Source: an uncultured Neisseria sp.
GTDB lineage: Bacteria > Pseudomonadota > Gammaproteobacteria > Burkholderiales > Neisseriaceae
Reading direction: 5' to 3'
Assembly (NCBI GenBank): GCA_927911515.1
Contig: CAKMQH010000285.1
Coordinates: 1-10,669, forward strand
DNA length: 10,669 nt
Shown one piece after another: positions 1-6,568 of the stretch. The notes below the pieces were generated by a model. The model had not been told where the DNA came from and made no database searches. It saw only the letters and a list, made by a program, of their open reading frames with translations. A program made the position numbers and the translations under genes. Within the stretch, counting starts at the first letter, position 1, and the number at the start of each line of letters is the position of its first letter.

Positions 1-1
1 T

Positions 2-550
2 TCAGGCAGAGTAAATATTGCAGCGCAAGAGGAAGTTTTAATTACCTGTAAAGGCGCATACATCAAATTCTCGAATGGGGAAATTGAGATAGGCAGTCCG
101 AAACTGGTTAGGGTGAAAGCGCCGTTGGAGGTGACAGGGCCAAGCAGTCTTCAATTGGAACAGGTGAAAACCATTGCCAAAACATTAAAACAAGGCAGAT
201 TTGTACTTTCATCCAAACCACACGGTCATGGGTTTGTTTACACTAACGAGCCTTACAAACTCTATAAGGATGGGGCGCTACTAAAAGAAGGTCTGACCGA
301 TGATTTAGGTGCGATAGAGTATGAACATGATGATAAGTCTAAATATAAAGTGGAGTTGAGCAACGGTGCCGTATTTGACATTACTCCGCCTGATAAACAG
401 CAAGAAAAAAATGTGAAGAAACAACTTGCTCAAAATCTGACTGCTTTAGGTTATCGGCATGTTGAGCACGAAGAAACCACAAACAAGGATACGTCCCTTA
501 TCCGTTACTTTAAACAATCTGATAAAAAAGCAAATCGATTAAGGAATTGA
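2..550 (+). CDS. vgrG: VgrG, C-terminal part (T6SS spike protein), 5' end outside the window
   Basis: The reading frame is open from base 2, so the gene starts left of the window; the last 182 residues are visible. The first ~40 residues (VNIAAQEEVLITCKGAYIKF, then a GEIEIGSP turn) match the repetitive beta-helix of the DUF2345 region that ends VgrG spikes. After about residue 45 the helix gives way to an extension: a segment like SLQLE...GRFVLSS, then PYKLYKDGALLKEGLTDDLGAIEYE, which resembles the transthyretin/carboxypeptidase-regulatory-like domains found on VgrG tails that carry a specific cargo. VgrG trimers cap the Hcp tube of the type VI secretion system and are fired into a neighbouring cell. 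A GTG at 113 lies inside this frame and is not the real start. The stop codon lies 2 bases before the ATG of the phospholipase gene, which implies co-transcription and cargo pairing. The family call rests on pattern recognition of DUF2345; the tail's docking role is inferred. Confidence 0.82.
   Translation, partial: SGRVNIAAQEEVLITCKGAYIKFSNGEIEIGSPKLVRVKAPLEVTGPSSLQLEQVKTIAKTLKQGRFVLSSKPHGHGFVYTNEPYKLYKDGALLKEGLTDDLGAIEYEHDDKSKYKVELSNGAVFDITPPDKQQEKNVKKQLAQNLTALGYRHVEHEETTNKDTSLIRYFKQSDKKANRLRN
541..545 (+). promoter_or_regulatory. Shine-Dalgarno site deciding the phospholipase start
   Basis: AAGGA ends 7 bases before ATG 553 and lies inside the last codons of vgrG. An in-frame TTG at 547 is only one base from this site, too close for use, so ATG 553 is the better start. 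Confidence 0.6.
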
Positions 551-552
551 AA

Positions 553-747
553 ATGCCAAATTCTAATAATGAAAATATACAGCAAGTTACTTGTACCAAG
601 GCGGGTGCAGCAGTACTCTCTTCACGCTGGTACTTGGATAACTCAAATTACAAACAACGTAACGGCAATAAGTTAACACCGTATTTCAGTGGGCAGGAGG
701 TTTTGCTGCAATTGCAGAATCCATTAAAAAAGCCACAAAATCAATAG
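553..747 (+). CDS. N-terminal fragment of the phospholipase D effector
   Basis: This reading frame gives 64 residues starting at ATG 553, with AAGGA 7 bases upstream. The sequence is polar (NSNNENIQQVT, then SSRWYLDNSNYKQRNGNKLTP) with no signal peptide, as expected for a cargo that travels on VgrG. The N-terminal leader of Tle5-type effectors precedes the first catalytic half. After Q-E at about residue 49 the frame runs into unrelated residues (VLLQLQNPLKKPQNQ) and stops, while the expected continuation is found in the -1 frame. By itself this piece has no catalytic motif and is unlikely to have a function. Confidence 0.55.
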   Translation: MPNSNNENIQQVTCTKAGAAVLSSRWYLDNSNYKQRNGNKLTPYFSGQEVLLQLQNPLKKPQNQ

Positions 748-776
748 ACATTGTATGTTGGGGATTTGATCCGGCA

Positions 777-2408
777 ATGCCGATTGTTCGAGAAGGCGGT
801 AATTGGAAATGGAAGGAAACTGATAGCTATGGTCATCATTTGATAGAAGCGGCAACTAATCACAAGGAGATGAAAATTCGCTTGCTGCTTTGGTACACCA
901 AATCAGGTAACGGAGTGATGGAAAATGCCCCCGGATTGCCAGCTAGTTGTATTCCTTTTGCTTCTAGAAAAGAGGCGTTTATTAGGCATGAGATAACGCT
1001 TGAAAATGGAGCAAAAAAAACAAAAAAAACAATAAGCCGGGAGAATGGAAGTAATGATAAAACCGGTAGCCGAGCTTGGAGTCCTGAGGCTACGGCATAT
1101 TCTCGAGAATGGTTTGAAAAAATCGAGAGAGGGGATTATCCAAATATTGAATTGGTGTTCCGTGAAATCAGTAATCTAAATAATTTAGTGTTGAAAAATG
1201 AGGATCCTAGAAGTTTTGGGGAGAGTTTTAGCCTGAATTTTCCTAGTGATCACCAAAAATCCCTTTTAGTGGATTATGGAACAGAACAAGCACATGGCTA
1301 TGTAATGGGGCACAATAGTCTGACTGCTTATTGGGATACGGTAGAAATGCGCCATGATGAGCCGCTTCGAGAGGCTGGGCTAGGGCCTTGGCATGATTTT
1401 TCAATTGGTATTAAAGGTTCTGCACTGATAGATTTAAATGCCAACTTTTGCGAATCATGGGATGATAATTGCCAAAAAAATTATATTCGCAAAGGGTATG
1501 AAAAAATTACTGAAAGTCGAAAAAAGCCGGACATGGAAAAAATAATGAGTGAATATTGCGACTCTAATGGTTCTTCCGTTCAGCTAGTCCGTACTCGACC
1601 TGACAAAAAAGTGAATGGCGATAAAGAACTGGAAATCCGTCGTGCTTATTTTCAGGTTGCAGAGAATCCGCGTCGCTATGTGCTAATTGTCAATCAATAT
1701 TTTCAATATGCTTCATGGGTGAAAGAGGTAAAGCAGTATTACAAAAAATATCTAGAAAAGTTAGGCGAGTTAAATAGCGAGAGCAAACCAATGCTGTATG
1801 TTTTTGCCTTTACTTCCCAGCCGGAAAAAACAGAAATGATGTTCCGTACGCATCAAATGGCGAACGAGCTGGGTGTCAGTGACCAAGTGGGGCAAGGAAA
1901 AAACGGGGATAATGAGCTTTATCGTCAGGATAAAGATGGAAATTATCACATAACCATGAAAGGTGCTTTGAATGGTGCAGAAATGAAACATACTTACGAA
2001 GAGCTTAAAAAAAACGGAATTGAAACAGTATTCTGTAATTTAAAAACTCAAGTTGACGGGGAACCACAGGATATCTACATTCATGCCAAATTAATGGTTA
2101 TCGACGACGACTTTTTTACTCTTGGTTCGGCAAATTTAAATTTTCGCAGTATGACTGTGGATTCTGAACTGAACCTGCTTTGTGATGATGAGGAGATAGC
2201 TTACCAGTTTCGTACGACTTTGTTTAAGCGGTACAGTGGTGGAAAATTTGAGCAGCCTGAGAAACATAAATTAATGGATCAATATTTTCAAAAATTTAAA
2301 TGGTTAGCTGGAAGGAATCAAGAAATGGTGGCAAGTAATGATGTGATTACTGGTCATGCTGTTCCGTTTTCAGACGAGCGTAGCGTGACAGGTTCTAGAA
2401 AGGCGTAA
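777..2408 (+). CDS. Phospholipase D (Tle5 family) T6SS effector, catalytic part
   Basis: The family hydrolyses phospholipids such as phosphatidylethanolamine after delivery into the periplasm of a rival cell, using two HxK(x4)D half-sites that form one active centre. Counting from Met 777, the first half-site is H159-Q-K161 with D166, followed by GYVMGHNSLTAYWDT. The second is H436-A-K438 with D443, followed by GSANLNFRS (G450-N453) and the acidic SELN. Both are complete. The segment YFQVAENPRRYVLIVNQYF opens the second half of the fold. Residues coded just upstream of 777 in the same frame (IAESIKKATKSIDIVCWGFDP) belong to the same domain, so 777 is an internal Met and the start is lost through the frameshift. 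The gene is AT-rich and holds two A8 tracts (1013-1020, 1022-1029). It stops 2 bases before the immunity gene. A truncated product lacking the first core strand would probably fold poorly. Confidence 0.85.
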   Translation: MPIVREGGNWKWKETDSYGHHLIEAATNHKEMKIRLLLWYTKSGNGVMENAPGLPASCIPFASRKEAFIRHEITLENGAKKTKKTISRENGSNDKTGSRAWSPEATAYSREWFEKIERGDYPNIELVFREISNLNNLVLKNEDPRSFGESFSLNFPSDHQKSLLVDYGTEQAHGYVMGHNSLTAYWDTVEMRHDEPLREAGLGPWHDFSIGIKGSALIDLNANFCESWDDNCQKNYIRKGYEKITESRKKPDMEKIMSEYCDSNGSSVQLVRTRPDKKVNGDKELEIRRAYFQVAENPRRYVLIVNQYFQYASWVKEVKQYYKKYLEKLGELNSESKPMLYVFAFTSQPEKTEMMFRTHQMANELGVSDQVGQGKNGDNELYRQDKDGNYHITMKGALNGAEMKHTYEELKKNGIETVFCNLKTQVDGEPQDIYIHAKLMVIDDDFFTLGSANLNFRSMTVDSELNLLCDDEEIAYQFRTTLFKRYSGGKFEQPEKHKLMDQYFQKFKWLAGRNQEMVASNDVITGHAVPFSDERSVTGSRKA

Positions 2409-2410
2409 TT

Positions 2411-3496
2411 ATGAACAAATTGATTTTACTACTAAGTTTTTTTTGCCTGAATGCCTGCAACTTTCAAGGAGCTACCATGCCCAATAAAGATTACACCCAG
2501 AATCACCCAACTCCCAAAAACTTTGATCCTAAGCGTACCCAATACACCTGTGCGACTTGGACGCCGCCGTCCCCACCCGATGCCGAATCCCATCTTTGGT
2601 ATCGTGCCGCCACTCTGCTTGATGCCAAAGACTGGCGTATGAACAAACAGGAATTTCAAGACATGATCGTCTTGTACGAAGCGGCGGCATCAAAGGGGCA
2701 TTATCAGGCGATTAACAACCTGTACCTGCTCTACACCCATGTACAAGGTTCTACCGGCATTATGTACAACCCCTTGCACAACCGCGCCCGAAAATGGCTG
2801 CATTATGGGTTAGATAAAAATTGGGCAATGGCAAACTACTGGCTGTTTGACGCGTTGTATGAAGGCAATGCAGGTTATCGTCGTAATCCGCAACTTGGTC
2901 TTGCCTATTTGCAAAAGGCGGTGGATTTGGGCGTGCCACTGGCGCAATATGAGTTGGCGCGGATTTACAATAAACGATTCAAAGATTACAACACGCGTGA
3001 ACTGTTGCTTGATTGCGCAGCTAGACAGGGGTTCTCTGCTGCTATGACGGAATTATCTATGATTAAGGAGATTCGCTACGGCAAACTGAAAGAGTCGTTA
3101 TTGTTGATGCACAAAGCAGTACGTCAAGGTGGTGAAGGTGGAGGTAATGCAGCTTTAGGTTTGACAATGATTTATGCCAAAAATAAGGAGCTTATGGATA
3201 AATTTGCTGCAACCCCTGCTGATCCTATTCGTGAAGCAGCCTACGCTGAATTGCATAAAGCCCTTTTAGGTACTGGTACCAGAAGTGGCAACCTTTTTTA
3301 CACTTTCCCAAAACTAGACGAGGTTTTACCGCTGCCACCCGCCAAAACCCATTGGAAAGGCATCTACTCCGCAATGAGCAAAGAAGACGCAGCGTTCTAC
3401 CAAAATCCGCCTGATACTGCTGCTCTTGCTGCCGATATTCTCAAACGCGGTATCGTCAAAAAAGAAGACGTTTATTGGCCGCCGCGCAAAGAATAA
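2411..3496 (+). CDS. Sel1-repeat lipoprotein, probable immunity protein for the phospholipase effector
   Basis: The product has 361 residues and begins with a lipoprotein signal (MNKLILLLSFFCLNAC), with lipobox LNAC and lipidated C16; it is expected to be membrane-anchored facing the periplasm. Sel1/TPR-like helical repeats follow: a helix pair around 85-110 (VLYEAAASKGHYQAINNLYLL), 126-150 (ARKWLHYGLDKNWAMANYWL), 162-186 (LGLAYLQKAVDLGVPLAQYEL) and 195-215. The C-terminus (PLPPAKTHWKGIYSAMSKED, then NPPDTAALAADILKRGIVKKEDVYWPP) resembles the DUF6396 end found on such proteins. Periplasmic Sel1-type lipoproteins directly downstream of Tle5 phospholipases are known partners that block the toxin in the producing cell. 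GAAAGG sits 7 bases before ATG 2411, and the effector stop is 2 bases upstream, so translation is coupled. It appears intact although the effector is frameshifted. The immunity role is inferred from position and family. Confidence 0.78.
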   Translation: MNKLILLLSFFCLNACNFQGATMPNKDYTQNHPTPKNFDPKRTQYTCATWTPPSPPDAESHLWYRAATLLDAKDWRMNKQEFQDMIVLYEAAASKGHYQAINNLYLLYTHVQGSTGIMYNPLHNRARKWLHYGLDKNWAMANYWLFDALYEGNAGYRRNPQLGLAYLQKAVDLGVPLAQYELARIYNKRFKDYNTRELLLDCAARQGFSAAMTELSMIKEIRYGKLKESLLLMHKAVRQGGEGGGNAALGLTMIYAKNKELMDKFAATPADPIREAAYAELHKALLGTGTRSGNLFYTFPKLDEVLPLPPAKTHWKGIYSAMSKEDAAFYQNPPDTAALAADILKRGIVKKEDVYWPPRKE

Positions 3497-3504
3497 AGGC
3501 AGAA

Positions 3505-3516
3505 AGGTCGTCTGAA
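3505..3516 (+). repeat. DNA uptake sequence (AGGTCGTCTGAA)
   Basis: Exact 12-base uptake sequence 8 bases after the immunity-gene stop. It is the first exact copy in the window; none lies to its left. It is single here, so it does not form the terminator itself. A weak 6-bp hairpin (GAAGTT/AACTTC, 3520-3537) follows. Confidence 0.85.
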
Positions 3517-3580
3517 AGTGAAGTTCAGAACAACTTCTACGGTTTCAGGGCAGTAGGTTGAATCAAGAAACAGCACTTTA

Positions 3581-3620
3581 AAAAAGGTCGTCTGAAAATA
3601 TGTTTTCAGACGACCTTTTT
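3581..3620 (+). terminator. Inverted uptake-sequence pair acting as Rho-independent terminator
   Basis: Two uptake sequences (3585-3596 forward, 3605-3616 reverse) form a perfect 18-bp inverted repeat, 3581-3598 and 3603-3620, with a 4-base TATG loop. The arms begin with A5 and end with T5, giving a T-tail on the + strand. This is a common Neisseria terminator design. It would stop transcripts of the vgrG-phospholipase-immunity unit. Confidence 0.85.
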
Positions 3621-3869
3621 GTTTGCAGTCAAAGCTCAGACGGTAAACTTGACGATCTTGGAGATCAATCCAGAGTTTTCTTTTTGAGCCTTGAATGGAC
3701 TAAGGAATGAAGGGGATAGGGTTTGTTTTGAGAAGGCTTGCAGTCGGTGATGGGATTCAATTGGGTATTTGGGTCTTTCCGATGCTTGCAATCTGAACAA
3801 GCGGTCTTATATAGTAGGAGCTACGGTGTTAGCTTCTTTATTTTCAACCCTCAAAGGTTTCTTATTTAC
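3621..3869. other. Intergenic region upstream of creA
   Basis: About 250 bases lie between the terminator and the creA start. They hold the creA promoter candidate near 3786-3815. The creA reading frame is open upstream to an ATG-like start at 3738, but that would bury the lipoprotein signal and is rejected. On the minus strand a 57-codon frame (3636-3806) is open but has no ATG; it may be chance or a gene remnant. Nothing else was recognised. Confidence 0.4.
3786..3815 (+). promoter_or_regulatory. creA: Candidate sigma-70 promoter for creA
   Basis: TTGCAA at 3786-3791 (-35) is followed after 16 bases by TATATA (3808-3813) or after 18 bases by TATAGT (3810-3815) as -10. This would give a 5' leader of roughly 45-50 bases before ATG 3870. 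It is read by eye only. Confidence 0.4.
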
Positions 3870-4418
3870 ATGAATAAAATCATTCTGCCTGCGCTTTGCG
3901 CCCTGCTTCTTGCTTCCTGCGGTAACGATACCGACAAAATCGGACGTGCCAGCACGGTTTTTCATATGCTGGGGAAAAATGACCGTATTGAAGTTGAGGG
4001 GTTTGACGATCCTGATGTGCAAGGGGTTGCCTGTTATATTTCTTATGCGAAAAAAGGCGGTTTGAAAGAGACGGTGAACTTGGAGGAAGACGCAAGCGAT
4101 GCTTCCGTGTCGTGCGTGCAGACGGCGGAGGTTATCCGTTACAACGAGCAAGTCGTCGCCAAGCCGCGGGAGGTGTTTAAGCGCAGCGCGAGTTTGGCGT
4201 TTAAGAGCCAGCAGATTATCCGTTATTACGATCCTAAGCGTAAGGCGTTTGCGTATTTGATTTACAGCGACAAAATTGTTCAGGGTTCGCCGAAGAACTC
4301 TTTGAGCGCGGTGTCGTGTTTTAGCAGTGCTAAAGCGGATGTGCAGCAAATTGCCGGTGCGGAAGGCAAACAGATTTACGGTGCGTGTGTCGTGGATGCG
4401 CCTGTGCCGACCAAATAA
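3870..4418 (+). CDS. creA: CreA family protein, lipoprotein form
   Basis: The product has 182 residues. The pattern IGRASTVFHMLGKNDRIEVE, then GFDDPDVQGVACYISYAKKGG, then LEEDASDASVSC, then SLAFKSQQIIRYYDPKRKAF and YLIYSDKIVQGSPKNSLSAV follows the E. coli CreA protein closely along its length. CreA is a small exported protein of unknown biochemical role. Here the start (MNKIILPALCALLLASC) is a lipoprotein signal with lipobox LAS-C17, so the protein is probably lipid-anchored, with a short C-terminal tail (residues 151-182) beyond the E. coli homology. Start 3870 is chosen because it puts the signal peptide at the N-terminus; an upstream in-frame start at 3738 would add 44 residues with no signal logic. 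AAAGG (3853-3857) lies a rather long 12 bases before the ATG. It heads a compact run with yqgE and ruvX. Confidence 0.88.
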   Translation: MNKIILPALCALLLASCGNDTDKIGRASTVFHMLGKNDRIEVEGFDDPDVQGVACYISYAKKGGLKETVNLEEDASDASVSCVQTAEVIRYNEQVVAKPREVFKRSASLAFKSQQIIRYYDPKRKAFAYLIYSDKIVQGSPKNSLSAVSCFSSAKADVQQIAGAEGKQIYGACVVDAPVPTK

Positions 4419-4430
4419 AAGACGAGCGAT

Positions 4431-4979
4431 ATGAACCTAACCGACCATTTCTTGATTGCCATGCCCGATATGGATGATCCGTTTTTTGAAAATTCGGTGA
4501 TTTATGTGTGCGAACACAACGAAGAGGGCGCGTTGGGCATCATCATCAACAAACCGTCGCCGATTACGATGGATATGATTTTTGCGGCGACCGACCGCAA
4601 TATCCCTTTGCGGATGCAGCACGAACACGTCATGATGGGCGGGCCGGTACAGATTGACCGCGGTTATGTCGTGCATACGCCCGTGGGCAACTGGCAAAAC
4701 AGTATGATTGTTTCAGACGACATCGCCCTGACTTCTTCGCGCGATGTGATTGAAAACTTATCGCGTCAGGGCGCGGTGGATAAGATTTTGATCAGCATAG
4801 GCTATTCGAGCTGGAGCAAAGGACAGCTTGAACGCGAGCTGGCGGACAACGTTTGGCTGACGGTTAAGGCGGATGAACATATTTTGTTCGATATGCCTTA
4901 TGAACACCGCTACGCCGCCGCGTTTGCCAAACTGGGTATCCAACCCGATGCGCTTGTCTGTGGAGCCGGTCATGCATAA
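4431..4979 (+). CDS. yqgE: YqgE/AlgH family protein (UPF0301)
   Basis: The product has 182 residues, the normal family length. The hallmark N-terminus HFLIAMPDMDDPFFENSVIY then VCEHNEEGALGIIINKP (residues 6-42), the MMGGPVQIDRGYVVH turn (68-82) and the GYSSWSKGQLERELADNVWL stretch (124-143) are all present. The family is cytosolic with a known fold but unsettled function; the Pseudomonas member AlgH was linked to alginate regulation. It starts 12 bases after creA and its last 8 bases overlap the start of ruvX. The yqgE-ruvX pairing is widespread in proteobacteria and supports both calls. The Shine-Dalgarno region (GACGAGCG) is weak, so translation may depend on coupling to creA. Confidence 0.93.
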   Translation: MNLTDHFLIAMPDMDDPFFENSVIYVCEHNEEGALGIIINKPSPITMDMIFAATDRNIPLRMQHEHVMMGGPVQIDRGYVVHTPVGNWQNSMIVSDDIALTSSRDVIENLSRQGAVDKILISIGYSSWSKGQLERELADNVWLTVKADEHILFDMPYEHRYAAAFAKLGIQPDALVCGAGHA

Positions 4980-5448
4980 AGCGCCGGCAGGGACGGTTTT
5001 GGCGTTTGATTTCGGCGAGGCGCGTATCGGCGTGGCGCAGGGCGATGCGGAGCTTGGCTTGTCGCATCCTTTGGCGACGGTTACCGGCAACAGTAACGAT
5101 GAGAAATTCAACGCCATCGCCAAGCTGATACGGGAATGGCAGCCCAAGCATCTGGTCGTCGGGCTGCCGACCCACGCCGACGGTACGGAACACGAGTTGA
5201 CCCGCCTCAGCCGCAAATTCGGCCGCCGCCTGCACGGGCGTTTTAACCTGCCCATATATTGGGTGGATGAACGGATGTCTTCGCTATACGCGGAAAGCCT
5301 GCTTGCCGAGGCGCAGGTGTTCGGGCGCAAGCAGAAGGCGGTACTCGACCAAGTGGCGGCTCAGGCGATTTTGCAGGGCTTTTTCGATGGCGGTGCGGCG
5401 GAGTATTTCAACGGCAGGGAAGAAGGTTCGGAAGAATCATCCGATTGA
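4972..5448 (+). CDS. ruvX: RuvX/YqgF, Holliday-junction resolvase-like nuclease for 16S rRNA maturation
   Basis: The product has 158 residues with an RNase H-like fold. Expected motifs appear in order: AFDFGEARIGVAQGD (D13 catalytic), HLVVGLPTHADGTE (60-73), YWVDERMSS (E100) and LDQVAAQAILQGFFD (D126). The family takes part in 16S rRNA 5' end processing and was proposed as an alternative Holliday-junction resolvase. Start ATG 4972 is preferred over an in-frame start at 4873 because it puts the first beta strand near the N-terminus and has GGAG (4962-4965) 6 bases upstream, inside yqgE. The acidic tail GREEGSEESSD after residue 148 goes beyond the usual core. The 8-base overlap with yqgE indicates coupled translation. 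An uptake-sequence hairpin follows. Confidence 0.93.
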   Translation: MHKAPAGTVLAFDFGEARIGVAQGDAELGLSHPLATVTGNSNDEKFNAIAKLIREWQPKHLVVGLPTHADGTEHELTRLSRKFGRRLHGRFNLPIYWVDERMSSLYAESLLAEAQVFGRKQKAVLDQVAAQAILQGFFDGGAAEYFNGREEGSEESSD

Positions 5449-5472
5449 GAGAGTTTGAAAAAATTTTGAGAA

Positions 5473-5538
5473 AAAAGGTCGTCTGAAAGCTGTATTGGCG
5501 GGGTTGAATCCGTTAACAGGCTTTCAGACGACCTTTTT
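5473..5538. terminator. Bidirectional terminator made of inverted uptake sequences
   Basis: Uptake sequences at 5477-5488 (forward) and 5523-5534 (reverse) sit in a 21-bp perfect inverted repeat (5473-5493 and 5518-5538) with a 24-base loop. The A5 and T5 ends give a T-run on both strands. It lies between the convergent ends of ruvX and the minus-strand gene, so it can serve both. Confidence 0.82.
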
Positions 5539-5541
5539 GCA

Positions 5542-6510
5542 TCAGAACAAGGCTTCAATCCTCAACAGCGCGCCGACGCGGTGTTTTTGGTTTTCCTTGC
5601 GGTTGTTGTAGTAGTTGACCTCGGTTTGGGTAAACAGCCAGTTGCGCCAAATCGGCTGGCGGTAGGTGGTAAACGGGCCGTAGGTATTGAGGGCGGCTTT
5701 GCGTTTTTCGATATTGCCGCCGGTGTACACGCCGTAGTTGACGTGGCGGTGTTTGCCGAGATTGTGTTGGCGGAAGAGGCTGTTGCCCCATGTCCAGTCT
5801 TCGGTTTTATCGTGTTCGTATTGCAGGTGTGCCTGATTGGCGATAAAGCTTTTTTCGTTGGGGATGTAACGCGTTTCCCAGTTGGTACGGACATGGTGTT
5901 TGCTCTTGATGCCGTAACGGTAGATTTGTTCCAAGCTGGTGTCGATGCTGTCGGTCAGTTGCCAATTGCTCGAGCTTTTGGCGCGGGCGAACAGGTCGCT
6001 GCCGGAGCGGATACCGATATCAAAGTCGGTATTGGTGCGCTGTTTCGCGAATGCTTCGGTCCAGCGGACGGCAAGGGAGGCGTTGTTGTCGCGGCTTTGG
6101 GAAGCGTCGAAAATCCTGCCGTTGGTGTTGGTACGGTTGCGGTAGGCGTTGGCTTCGTGTTTCAGCTCGTCGTCCAAAGAGTCGTCACCGAAAATTACAT
6201 GGACTTTTTTCTCCAAAGTCGGCAGTTTCAGACGACCTCGTACGCGCGGCGTCACGGTAAACTTGTCGTCAGGGTTCCATTCGGTATCGAGCATGACGCG
6301 CAGGTTGGCGTCGGCGGGGTGGTCGGGATCGGGTTCGCCAAACCAGTCGTCTATGCGGTTGGACCATTTGTCCAAGCGTTTGGAAACGACTTTGTGGCGG
6401 TGGTCCACCCAAGTGTCGCCGTCGGCGGGCGGTTCGTCATTCGCGGCGGCAACGGTCGGGAAGAGAGTGAGCAGGGTGAGTAGGGATAACGTTGTGGTTC
6501 GTATAGTCAT
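5542..6510 (-). CDS. Exported protein, probable outer-membrane beta-barrel, function unknown
   Basis: The product has 322 residues. The N-terminus (MTIRTTTLSLLTLLTLFPTVAAA) is a Sec signal peptide with likely cleavage after AAA-23. A charged linker with W-D-D-W-F and a DPDHPAD patch follows to about residue 68. From there to the end the chain alternates polar and aromatic residues typical of barrel strands, for example ANLRVMLDTEWNPDDKFTVT, LAVRWTEAFAKQ, HHVRTNWETRYIPNEKS, NWLFTQTEVNYYNN and the last strand HRVGALLRIEALF, with the terminal phenylalanine that the Bam machinery favours. The gene family was not recognised; porin, autotransporter and TonB hallmarks are absent. ATG is preceded by AAGGAAAAACA on the minus strand, a good ribosome site. 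One uptake sequence lies inside the gene (6227-6238), coding GRLK. It converges on ruvX and diverges from the next gene. Confidence 0.75.
   Translation of the reverse strand: MTIRTTTLSLLTLLTLFPTVAAANDEPPADGDTWVDHRHKVVSKRLDKWSNRIDDWFGEPDPDHPADANLRVMLDTEWNPDDKFTVTPRVRGRLKLPTLEKKVHVIFGDDSLDDELKHEANAYRNRTNTNGRIFDASQSRDNNASLAVRWTEAFAKQRTNTDFDIGIRSGSDLFARAKSSSNWQLTDSIDTSLEQIYRYGIKSKHHVRTNWETRYIPNEKSFIANQAHLQYEHDKTEDWTWGNSLFRQHNLGKHRHVNYGVYTGGNIEKRKAALNTYGPFTTYRQPIWRNWLFTQTEVNYYNNRKENQKHRVGALLRIEALF
6227..6238 (-). repeat. DNA uptake sequence inside the outer-membrane protein gene
   Basis: Exact TTCAGACGACCT on the + strand. On the coding (minus) strand it reads AGGTCGTCTGAA and encodes part of R-G-R-L-K (residues ~91-95). 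Confidence 0.85.
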
Positions 6511-6538
6511 TGTTTTTCCTTGCTTAAAGCATAAAGCT

Positions 6539-6568
6539 ATTATGGACGGTATCTTAGGGATAATGCAA
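6539..6568 (-). promoter_or_regulatory. Candidate promoter of the minus-strand outer-membrane protein gene
   Basis: Read on the minus strand, TTGCAT (6563-6568) is followed after 18 bases by CATAAT (6539-6544), a good -35/-10 pair. Start of transcription near 6532 would leave a ~20-base leader with AAGGA before the ATG. It lies back to back with the + strand promoter at 6587-6595. Confidence 0.5.

Larger units (their letters stand above)
553..2408 (+). pseudogene. Tle5-type phospholipase D T6SS effector, full extent, interrupted by a frameshift
   Basis: The two parts below join into one protein of about 618 residues if one base is added near 697-704. Frame 1 reads LTPYFSGQE and frame 0 continues FAAIAESIKKATKSIDIVCW. 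Adding a G or a T after GAGG gives an uninterrupted GQE(G/V)FAAIAESIKKA, the usual start of the first phospholipase D half in Tle5 proteins. The downstream part has no ATG, GTG or TTG start between the preceding stop at 669 and ATG 777. The gap could be a true mutation, a sequencing error at the short GG/TTTT run, or, less likely, a -1 ribosomal shift; no good slippery heptamer is visible. Catalytic residues downstream are intact, which suggests the break is recent or artefactual. Confidence 0.7.

Noticed and set aside
697..706. Programmed -1 ribosomal frameshift in the phospholipase gene
   Set aside because: The G-GTT-TTG context does not form a good X-XXY-YYZ slippery heptamer and no strong downstream stem was seen, so a lost base is the simpler reading.
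3636..3806. A 57-codon open frame on the minus strand upstream of creA, ending ...GLISKIVKFTV
   Set aside because: It has no ATG and only a TTG as possible start, no clear ribosome site, and lies over the creA promoter candidate; it may be a gene remnant, but nothing in it was recognised.
3807..4349. A 180-codon minus-strand open frame opposite creA
   Set aside because: The + strand matches CreA along its length; the antisense frame is rich in R/H and has no recognisable feature.
5581..6483. A 300-codon + strand open frame opposite the outer-membrane protein gene
   Set aside because: It is the antisense shadow of the real gene, with a V/G/A-rich composition and no ribosome site; the minus-strand frame has a signal peptide and a barrel pattern.
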